Positions 51,201 to 61,340 of a DNA stretch of 64,000 nucleotides are shown here, piece after piece. The notes under the pieces were generated by a model. The model did not search any database. It worked only from the letters and a program-made list of their open reading frames with translations, and had not been told where the DNA came from. This DNA is from Pomacea canaliculata (taxonomy: Eukaryota > Mollusca > Gastropoda > Architaenioglossa > Ampullariidae). Every line of letters starts with the position of its first letter. Position 1 is the first letter of the stretch. A program made the translations under genes and the position numbers. The stretch lies in the NCBI RefSeq assembly GCF_003073045.1, contig NC_037602.1:1488001-1552000 (forward strand), written 5' to 3'.

Positions 51201-54200
51201 CGAGACGAGAAAAGGAGGCAACAGTAAACAGAAAAATACTCCCCCTCCCAAGCATAGTCTCTTCTCATGTGCATGCTAAGAACTAAGGCGCAGCGGCTGC
51301 ATTATAGAAATCAAGGTCTTCTTGTGTCACAGGGATGCTCGCAGCCTCGGAAACAAACAGCAGACTAGAGAGCTAATGTGATCCGTCAACGCCGAGGGTC
51401 GTCTGCTGTGTGCACATGATTGACCTTGGGGAAACAGCATGTGGGGTCATTGTTTTAGCTCAGGCAGATGAAGATGAAAGTGAAGGTTAAACATCCAAAC
51501 AGATTTATCCTGCTAGAAATGTCGGTACTGTCCATTACATTATTCATCCATTAAAGTTAACAAAACCTCCGCTCATTTGTGAACGTGAAATACATTCCAC
51601 CTTGAAGTATCGTGTATGAAGAAGAAATATTTTCTCTTTTGCAAACATCATTTTGTGCATATCAGCTTATCAACAATATGATCCTAACAAAAGAAACAAA
51701 CTCACTCTCTATATCTTCTCATATTTGTGGACATTTGAATATATCACGTCACGATTGTACAGGAATATGCTTTTGAGGTCAAGGCCTCAGCCATGGGAGA
51801 GTTGGATGTTAATTAAGGGTATCTGTGCACACACGTGACCTCTCTCTATTAATGGCGATGTTTGTAGGCGTGTATTTCGAGAATGGAAGGTAGTTATTCA
51901 ACTTAGATTTGGGTGACTAGTATCTGGCACTGACATTCGCTCATCATGAGGATAAACATTGCTGCCCACTAGAGCTTTAAGGTCGTTGATAACGAGCAAG
52001 GAAATAGGTAAGATGAGGCTGCTGCCTGTTGCTGGCTTGCTAAGTCCTGCAAACACGTGCAAGCCTGGTTGTGCTCAGTCCCACTGCTTGCTGTCACCTG
52101 AGGACCAGCTCGCGACAAGACTCAGGTGTCAATGCTCAGTGTCCTCTTGCTGTGTGTCATGTGTCAGTAAACTTTCACAGTCTACTGCTCTCAATCTACA
52201 CTCTTGCATCTTTTTCTTCGACCACCATTTTATCATTTAGTATTGATTCTCTCTGTTTATTTGTGTGCATATGATGCGCCTCTGATGATTTAATATATAT
52301 ATATCTGCCCATGTAAGAATGTTCGCACACTTCCACCCACATGGACGCACGCACACGCACACAGACTCCCTGACCTTTTTACTCACAGGAAGAGAGAATT
52401 AGAGAGTGGAGGGATAACAGGTGCTGAGTTTAGAGTGCGATCGGGTGGGTGCGTTTCTGTGGAGCTAACCGTAATGAGAGAGTTGCTTCCATACACCACA
52501 CTCAGCAAGTTTACACACGGAGCACGATGAGTACAGCAACCACACCCGGCCACCCAGTTTAGTGCAGACACCACAGCCCACCTCAACGACAAGACTCGCT
52601 CGGGTATTGTGCCCCATGTTGGTCGAGACCCCATCTGTCACCTGGGGACATTTACCTGTTCCCCCTACTCACCCCCCGCGCGTGTCTGCACCACCAGCTT
52701 GGCCCGCGCGTCCGTTTGCTTGGAACTAACACCAGCCTCCACCCCTTCCATCGCCACCCGCTAACTGTTTACATCTTCAGTTTAGTCTTTGAGGGAAAAT
52801 TGTTTACTGTCACCTTTAGTAACAACAATGCCAGACATTCACATTCGAACCCGCGATTGCTTTGTGCTGACCTTTTGGAAAGTCAGTTTTATGTTCCTGA
52901 GACTATTTTCCCTATTTCATCTATCATGCAAAAAAACAAACAAAAAAAAAAAAAAAAAAAAAAAGGGAGTTGTAAACCGTGGTGCTAGCTTTTTGTGACC
53001 GTCCGTCTAATTATCATTCGTGAAATCAGACCCTACGTTCTGTTAGCTAAGTATTGTGGTGTACAGGTGGGAAATGAGCGAAAGCGCCAGGTGCTTTGGA
53101 AAGTGTTGGAGGTGTTGCATGGACACAAAGCGTTTCTGCGCATACAAAACCCACCTAAAGTAAAGGAGCTTCCTTTGAGTGAAGCAAGGGCAGGGGAGTG
53201 GCACACGAAATGATCACGTGGTTAACAAGGAATGTGAAGCTTATGACAATGGGCGGCACGAGACCTTCTTGGGTAAAGCAGTTTGCGGAGATGAGGCGCA
53301 GTGTTGCCAAAGCAAAGACACAAAAATGTGAAGGTGGCAAGCTAGAACTCATCTAAAACACGAGGCTTTCTTTTTCTCTCTCTCCTACCCCACCCCGCTC
53401 TTTGTTTTAACAAAAATGTCGACAACGCCCATCATTTCAAAATCGTGAAAGGTCTGTCCGAGAAAGGAAACAAGATAACGGTTTTTTTTCGGCGGACTTT
53501 GACCTACCTGTTCGACATTTTCCACCCCGCCTACTTCTGTGTCCAAGGTGCAGTGACTGAGGCTGGTAAGATGGCCTGAGGCTGGCTCGCCAGGTAGTAA
53601 AGCCTGAGGTGTTTGCATGCAGGCACTGAAGCCCACTCTAACGTTTCCTCCCCTCACCAGTCCCGCAACCCCCCATGGACCTCGCTGACCTTGCTATTTC
53701 CGCCTGCATCCTGCAGGTAGACGATCATCTGCGGATTGAAGCTGAGGCGTGGTATGTGTCGTCATGCGCACAACTGATTTCTGGCAAGCTCTCATCGAAC
53801 TTCTGCCAGCAGCGTACGATCAAAGAAAAGAGAGATGGAAAGAAAAGAAATATAAAACACAGCTACGTGTGAGAGGTCAGGTCGCCGCCATCGACTGGGC
53901 GGACCTTCAGTTTCTGATGGCACAGCCAAACGGTGACACAGAGGTACACAGAGACACACAGTGTCACACAGAGACACACAGAAACATACAGAGACACACA
54001 GAGACAGAGACACACAGTGTCACACAGAGACACACAGAGGCACGAGCCATTCCAGCAAACTTTTCCTCTTGTTGCCAAAGAAAACAACAGGCTTTGATGA
54101 TGGCGGTAATTAACTGTGGCAACTTGTTTCTTGGGTTTCCACATATGGACAAGTTTCGAACCTCCCTTTATTCCACCCAAGTTGCTGACGTAGTACACGG

Positions 54201-57200
54201 AGAAAAGGGAGATGATTGACGCTAAAGGAAGGTAACTGGCCAGAATTCCCGAACTTGCTGACCCACCGTGTCTGTGTGCAGGTGTGGCAAACATGTGAAG
54301 AACGCTCGGTTAAATTTGCTCGAGGCTGCTTTAAAAATACTTCTTGTTGACGACAGAAAACAAAATGAAAGACGACAGAGAAAAACTAAGGGAAGGTAAA
54401 AGCGAGAGGAAGACGAAGGGAAAAAGAGAAAAAAATTGCTGAAGCAAAATACAATGAAACTTTGGGAAGAAAGGTAATAAAAAGAAACAAGTGTGGGTCT
54501 TTTTCTTGACTGGAAATTAACCAGCGACTTGATTGTTTACTAACATTCAGAAATGCCTCTTATTAATTTGCTCATCATACTCAGAGTGAGTAATATCAAC
54601 AATGATGTGTAGCTAATTAAATAAAAAGACTCAGTGGCTAGAAAATACTTTCAAAGCAGAGTGGGATCTGTTTCTAGGGCAACCAATTCCCATAGGGCCT
54701 TGCGTCCCGACATATTGTGTTTAGAAACAGTCTGATGCTCCCATATGGAGTCTGACCTTGGTGTAGCACGTGCTGTTCCCACACAGCTCCCTTTCTAGGC
54801 TATCCTCCTTCCCAACTTACTCATTGTAGGCTATCCTTCTTCCCAGCTTACTGTAGGAAAACCCTCTTCCCAACTGAGCCCCATTCCCTCCTCCAGCAGC
54901 ATTTTGTTTGCACGTGCACCAGAAAGTGCATGGCGTCCCCTGAGCGTGCATGTATTTACAGTCGCGTGCACAATGCAGGCCACAGAAGACTGTATTTCTC
55001 GAGGGTGTCATAGGGAGACGCCAGCCCAGGACAAACACCAGCTGTCAGACTAGTTTCATGCGTCCTGAATACAAGATAAATACGAGGAGGTTTCCTGGAT
55101 GCAGCGAACAGGTTTAGCCAGGTGGTCAGCCGAGGCAGCCTGTTTAAAACATCATTTGACTCAATATCTAAAGTAGTCTAGAAAACTGAAGGCAGGCCAA
55201 AATGTCTATTTTTGAACCATTCGTTAGCAAACAGAAGCATCTTGACGACCGCCCTCTGTTTAAGAGAGAATCCGCAAACTAGAGACCCCCCCACTCAAGA
55301 ACAGGTTAAAAAGTTTTGGAATTTTTTTTGGTCAAGTCCACAAAAGTTGAGGAAGTTGTTTGCTCAAATAAAAAGTTGGGCGTTGCTTAAAGAGAAAACA
55401 AAGAAGGATGAAATGCAAGAAGTTGGGTTTAGAGGCTCAACTCTCAATTCTACCGCCATCAATGCCCTCGGCGATAACGGCACTCGTGGATTACCCGACA
55501 AACCCAGCAACAGCTTTCAAGCAGATGAAGATGGGGAAGCTAGCTATACCAACTTTCTCTTTAGTGTTAGATCCTCCTTCTTCAGAAAAGTCCTTCTCTC
55601 CGTGTCATGATATGTCTCCATTGCTCGCATTGTTCATAAATTTTCTGCATAAACACCTTTAACCTTTTAATCTTTCTGATCGAAGCACCTACATCCTTGA
55701 AAAATGGTTTGCTGTAACGCCAAGATTTTCGATTCTCTGCAGCTCACAGGTTATTTTTGTCACGGTTTTTTGTTTAATTGTCAGACGTGGCACAATCCTC
55801 AGCTTGCACTCGAGGGTCTTTGTGTTCACGTATAAACCTGTGACTGGTTGCGACTCCATTCCACCTGCTCTGTTTCAGTTATTGTGCCTCCGGTTATCTG
55901 TCTCACCTGTGAATGTGCTTTCAACCCATACTATTCACCAAAATTAGCTTCCATCAGACCTAAGTATGCTAGTTTTACATCCCTATGGTCTTTAACCCGG
56001 GTATGTTAGCTTCTTGCACATTCAGCTAATCTGTTCAATCCAGGTTTGATCGGGTATCTAGTAATGGCTGATCCTTGCTTCACCCTGGCTTCTCTCTCCA
56101 ATACTGCCCATGAGAACAAAGAAGACAAATTAGCTCTTATTATTCAGCATAGTCGGGTCTATGATTGAAAACAAAGCCTCTCAGTTTGTCATAGCCGACT
56201 GAATTCCTCCCACACGTCAAAGAACTATGCCGGCGTGCTTGACCTTGATCCTCAGTGCGAGACAAACGAAGATGTCTTCATTCTTCACGAGACAAACCAA
56301 GATGTCTTCGCTCTGCACGAGACAAAGCAGCAAGCCTCTCGTTCTGCGCGTGCTTGATGGCGACCCAGTGACGTCATTCAAACATCCCCTCGGTTCTGGA
56401 CGAATTCTGAGCCTCGCTCTCGAAAATTTCACGCACGTCTCGGGAAATAACGGTCCATTGTCTCCCTCCTCGCGCTCACCCAGTCAACAGAGCGCGCGAA
56501 CAGACACAATGGCTGTCAAGAACCACCGTGTAAACAGCGGTATTCCGTGTAAATAGCGGTATTGACTGTTTACACGACAACAATTGGCTGTTTACACGAC
56601 AACACGCGCTTGTTTTTCGCAAAGTGTGGTGCGGTGACTCGATAAAGGGAGATCGTTCATCTGGCAAAGCAGCTCTGTTTTGTCTAAGATGCTTTAGCGG
56701 CATCCTCGGTATCCCTTGTGGTTCAGAACTGAGCGGTAACGAGGCTACAGTAACAAGAGATTCAGGTCTGTCTTTGAAACTTGCCGCCACAGAGACCTGA
56801 TGACTCCAAGCATTATTCTTACAATTCATGTCATCTTAATTTGTTGTGGTCGCTGGAGAAAATAACTTCATTACACAGAGTTCGATGAACCACATAAACC
56901 TCAACCTGTTTCTAAGCGAAGAGTTGGTTCACTCTTTACGAATATTTATGACAGAACGCTGATGCAAGTCTCGATGCTGTGATGCTGAGTCTGCACCAAA
57001 GAAAGAAAGAAAGGAAGAAAAGAATCTAACGGACGTCTGTCATTTTCAGCCAGCAAAGGAGTGATGGCTGTCAATCGCGCATTCTCTTGGACGGTAGTCA
57101 CGTACATGTCACTATACAATGAAAATCTGCTGTCCTGGGTTCAGATCTCTTCTCGGGTACGCTTTATTTCTTTGCATAAGTTACCCGTTTACAGGGTCAG

Positions 57201-60200
57201 CTGCTAGGCGGTAGTAGTAATAGTTCGGCGAGAAACGCCTAATCTTGTCCTGCTATGTTCTCCTTAAATCCGACAAACAATATGGAGAAAAAAATATATT
57301 ATAGAGACTGCTCTCTTTCACTCTCTCCATCCTTATCTCTTTGTTTGTTTGTGTGTGTGTGTGTTGGGTAGGCGGGGGGAAGAGGGGCATATTCAAGTAC
57401 GTGAATGAAAGAGAAAGAGAAAGAGGGAGAGATGGGGAAGAGAAAGACAAAGTGACTAAACGCTACCGGGGGAGGAAAAAAAACTCGTTTCTGCACGGAA
57501 CTGGCAGTGCCAGTCTTTGAAGTTCGGGAGGTTAGGACAACATTCGCGCGTCGGCCGTCGGAAAGGTGGGCTTATCCGATTAACCCTCCACAGCCCAGCC
57601 TGCATGCGGCCCCAGAGACGAGCGCCAAGCGGCGGGGTGAGGGCGAGCAGGCCAAGACCGGCACTTCCTTTGTAACCTCTCGTCTGACGATGAGGCCCGA
57701 GATTAGCCCGCCTCCTGCAGCAGTGGACACCACTGTGGACATCACTGTGGACATCAAAGAGGCCCGCAGCTTAGATCAGCTGTGTCCTGGCTGATGGGGG
57801 AAGGGAGCACGTCCCAGTGGGGTCACGGGGTCGCGGGGTCGCGGTAAAGTGATGTCTGGAACTTGGAGATCTGTATAAAGATAAGAAAATGAGGGTGTGG
57901 CACGTGTGGCACTGTAGCTAGCAATGCATACCCGGAACTTGCTGAGTTGGTTCACTGGGCAATAAAAACTTTGTAAAGTGCGACTAACAGTGACGGGAAG
58001 CTGCAGATGTATAAAGGAGTAGTGTAATACGTGTCACAATAGTTATATCAACCGATTATATGTCTTCAGTGTAATATATAGCAGTACATGTATGTATGTC
58101 CGGAGTATCACATGTCTATAGTGTGATATGTGCCACTACATGTGTCTGGAGTATTATACATCTCCTGAGCTATCAGATGATCATCGTCAGATGACTTCCT
58201 TCAAAATGTGACATGACATCATAGATGTCTGCCAGATATTTACTCAGGTGTGTTTTAGAGCACGAAATTATCACGTGATATTTACGCTTTAGTGGATAAC
58301 AATTTCAAACTATTTCTGTATTTGTCTCCAATGGAGTAAAGGATATGATAATGATGTAATTATTAAGTGTTTGTAACTGCATCACCTGTTCTTTTTTCTT
58401 TTCACGTGCCTCGTCCCAGGTGAGGACAGGTGAGAAGGAAGGAAGAGGTGAAGGCTGTTGCGACGGTCACGATGACTTAATGGACGGAATGAGAGCGAGC
58501 GAGGTGAAAACAAAAAGGAGGAGGAGAAAAAAGAAAATTCGTTAGTTGTTGAGGGTCTGCTGTTCAGTCCCGCGGAAAACACACAATGGCCGAGTTCAGT
58601 CAACACAGCCACGTGCATGCAGGCACAAGAGAAAGTAGCAGCGAGCACAACACTCGGGCATCTGTGACTGTGTCATCAGTGCAGGCAGGCTTGGCTGTTT
58701 GGCTCCACAGGCCACTCGGGGTCCCTAAACATAGACTTGGTGAGGTCAGCTTGTGCTGCACTGCCCAGCCATCGCAATTACCTGGCCCAGGTCCACCTGT
58801 GACGTGAGATAAGGACTCCGGTGACGTAGCTGGCGACTCCTATGACATAGTTCTGACAGCAGTCAACTGTTGGAGTTACTTCCGCCCCACCCCACCCTCA
58901 CCTCGCCACCTCCAATACCCAGGACTGGTTAATAAAAATAATGTTCAGCGTCCATGGTGGCAGAAGTTAATCAATGAACCGGAAAGAGATGGCGCCAATC
59001 AAACTGGAACCGGAACTTGACAGGCGGAAAACGAGAGGCAAAGATGTAGTAAAGGAAGAAAGAAAAGAAAGAGAGAAAGAGAGCTGATATCTGTACACTA
59101 CCAGTTCGTTTTTCATACAGTAGAATTTTTGTAAGTTCAGTTTAAAGAACCAAGCCTTGTGAGGTCAAACGAGTCTTTTGAATTGTAAGAACACCTACAA
59201 CCGTTTGATTGCAAACAATGTTGGTGAGCTGAAGAATTGTGAGCGGGTATACACATGCACATGCACAAGCACGAGGAGGTTTCAGGACAAAACAACAGAA
59301 GTAACAGCGAGAAAGAGAGAGAGAGTTGAAGAATGGGGGTGGGCAATGTAAATGACCGGACAAAGCTCAGGAAAAATAGGCTCCTCCTACAGTTGGAGAA
59401 TACTCACCATCTCCTTCGCCCGAATAAGTAAACAGAAATAAGCACGATCTCGCCTTGCCGGCCGCCTCATCTTCCACTCTTCTTAGGACACCGGATACAC
59501 AACCGAGCCTATACGAGAGCTATTGATAGCTAATCCACCCGGGGTGACACATTCCAGTGATTATTCACTCAAGAAGGGACACCCACCCGTTGGTGATTTG
59601 GTGGAATGTCTGTACACCCCGGCATTCCGGTGTATTATTGTTATTCAGCCTGGGCTCTCTCCAATCACAAGCTGTTTAAACGCTCGGGTAAAAAAATAAA
59701 GACGTTGGGTGGACGTTAGGTGGACGTTAGGTGGACGTTAGGTGTTACTCATGAGCCACGAAATGCACCGAAGCCTAATTGCGTATGAGAATTTGTTTTC
59801 TTCTTTGCGCATGGCGCATTTGATTTTTTGAGCACTAAATTCGAACAAAAGACTAACAATCAGATCCCTAGAAACATTCACCAAAAATAAGGCTCCAGGA
59901 AAGGCCCCTGTTGTCACAACAACTGATGATGATGACAACGAAGACGACGACGAGGACGATAATGATGATGATGAGGACACGCAGGTTAAATATTATTATC
60001 ACAAAAAAGTAGTTTCATAAATGTTCACAATTCCTAAAATCATGACTTTCCCATTCAAGAACAAAATATACCCATACCCTGCAACTAATGAATGTGTACA
60101 TTTGTATTTGACTGAGATGAGACGATCGTCCAAACCTTCTTTAACAGAGTAAACAAATATTTTCAAATTCTTGATATTCATTACCCTGTTAAACTCTCAC

Positions 60201-60516
60201 TATCCATTAGTCTGTCAAATCTTTCTTCCTCGCGCTTTTCCCCTCGTGAACATCAGTTGACACACACTCGCCTGTTGCTAATTAGTATTTGATATTAAAT
60301 TTACGATAGGCCCGAGACAGATCATTTCAGTCCAATGTACAATGGGGGAAAATCAGCTTTACTGTAAGAGATTTCAGGTGAGAAATCGGTCAACAACTTT
60401 TTTTATGCTACCGAAGAAAATACAAAAAAAGAATGTTTTCTTACCCTTGGAGCCACAATGTCCAGAGTCCCAGCCAGCGCCACAGCGAAACTTGCGATGA
60501 TGATTAAACTCTTCAT
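45924..60516 (-). CDS. Mucin-like type I membrane glycoprotein
   Basis: Firm exons are 45924-47985, 48674-48816, 49510-49642 and 49755-49882. Two upstream exons fit in phase 0 but are less certain: 53508-53603 and a signal-peptide exon 60445-60516 (MKSLIIIASFAVALA). The total would be 877 residues. The ectodomain starts with a ~200-residue cysteine-containing folded part (CVLDVALLEVEAP, CVAGNNKVTVIIRC, LGLFRVFYQKYVFDFQ, TNITLLLWLNLG) that I cannot assign. A furin-type site, RHRR before DTDA, follows. Next come about 550 residues very rich in Ser, Thr and Pro, with no exact tandem repeat, so heavy O-glycosylation is expected. One membrane span (FWPIVAALVIGIPTVIVFGI) is followed by a short basic tail ending SMYPSL. 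The acceptor at 49643 has a poor pyrimidine tract and is the weakest splice in the firm part. Confidence 0.72.
48192..48226. repeat. (ATG)n microsatellite
   Basis: About 11 ATG/GAT units in the intron between the two 3'-most exons of the mucin-like gene. Confidence 0.95.
49883..53507. other. Probable intron of the mucin-like gene
   Basis: AT-rich with no further exon seen. A 23-base A run at 52942-52964 is preceded, in antisense, by a tRNA-like GGGTTCGAATG (about 52843-52853), possibly a decayed SINE. Small ORFs lack support. Confidence 0.5.
52942..52964 (+). repeat. Poly(A) tract
   Basis: 23 consecutive A, possibly a retroelement tail. No element body was confirmed. Confidence 0.9.
53935..54046. 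repeat. ACACAGAG-type minisatellite
   Basis: Degenerate tandem 8-10-base units (CACACAGAGA, CACACAGTGT). ORFs crossing it are low complexity. Confidence 0.9.
56258..56328. repeat. 30-bp tandem repeat, about 2.4 copies
   Basis: Units beginning CGAGACAAA at 56258, 56288 and 56318 with a shared GATGTCTTC core. Confidence 0.85.
56766..56960. repeat. Dispersed direct repeat, short copy (partner at 61860-62140)
   Basis: About 195 bp closely matching 61860-62140 in the same orientation. Blocks such as CCGCCACAGAGACCTGATGA and ACGAATATTTATGACAGAAC are shared. Confidence 0.9.
58033..58160. repeat. Degenerate ~55-bp tandem repeat
   Basis: Recurring GTCTNNAGTGTNATAT and CCGGAGTAT/CTGGAGTAT segments, two to three poorly conserved units. 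Confidence 0.5.
59701..59744. repeat. 11-bp minisatellite, four copies
   Basis: Units GACGTTAGGTG, the first with one change (GACGTTGGGTG). Confidence 0.95.
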
Positions 60517-60599
60517 TTCTGCCGACAACGAAGTCTTCAATGTCGACTGAAGCCTCTCTCTGATGATAACCGTGTGTAGTCTTACACACGAATGTAGAT

Positions 60600-61340
60600 G
60601 TTGGTTGACCAAGGGTCAGAGGTTAACACAAACGCGACGCAAGTTTCAGTTCAAAGATGCTTTAGGTAAGTTTCTGCTAAAAGATGATTGACTTGTCGAG
60701 GTATGTTGGTTGAGTGATTCTCACCTCTATCTTCTGCCTCAGACCTGCTTTACTTCCAATCTACTCGATCGAAAATTTTTTCTCCCCACGGAGATCAGGT
60801 AAGTAATCGCTAATATGGTAGTTTGTACGCACCCTTCGAGGTCACCTCGCCTTATGAGATGAGAAGTCAGTGGGTGCAACCACTGTTACTGGATGTTGAC
60901 CTGAAGTATACCTGCACGAGGAGATCCGTACCCGGGTGTCTGTGACGAAATGCGCCTCGTAAGGTTGTGACTCAGCATCACCCACGCCTGAGAGCGGGCG
61001 GTCGACTACCCTGCGCACCCGACAAGCAAGTCCCGATGCTGAGTGTGCACCAAGCACCTGGACACAGGTGGAGGAGGGGAGGTGAGGTTGTGACGTTAGA
61101 CACCTGTACAATCACCTTTAGTCGCTCCCTGTCCAGCGCGAGCCCTCGTGTGAGCTGAGCGTGCGGTGACGTCTTGCCGAGTGATGCCAGAATCTGAGAG
61201 GCGCGTCTTTACCTTCTGGCCTCATCCTCACCTGCCTCCCACCTGGTAACTTCGTCACGCCTGTAAACACAGCCATCTCGCCCGCCGCGCCGCCAGTCGC
61301 CTTATTTCCGCGGCCATGATTGGCTGACAACCGCCTTCAC
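60600..61340 (-). promoter_or_regulatory. GC-rich, CpG-containing stretch; candidate promoter of the mucin-like gene
   Basis: Part of this stretch, about 60840-61340, is clearly GC- and CpG-richer than its surroundings. It carries an inverted CCAAT box (ATTGG at 61319-61323, so CCAAT on the minus strand), and lies just upstream of the signal-peptide exon. The composition is visible; promoter function is inference. ORFs here show no family signal. Confidence 0.4.

Larger units (their letters stand above)
53604..60444. other. Probable large first intron of the mucin-like gene
   Basis: Contains several minisatellites and a dispersed repeat, listed separately, plus a GC-rich segment near 57520-57860 with small ORFs on both strands. 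One Cys-rich minus-strand frame near 54900-54980 has an acceptor-like AG but no donor in phase. No gene is supported here. Confidence 0.45.

Noticed and set aside
54880..54990. Cys-rich frame FCGLHCARDCKYMH on the minus strand as an exon
   Set aside because: It has an acceptor-like AG but no donor in phase, and it does not join the flanking candidate exons.
57507..57794. 95-residue plus-strand ORF and overlapping minus-strand ORF
   Set aside because: GC-rich sequence keeps frames open on both strands. No splice signals or family motifs support either.
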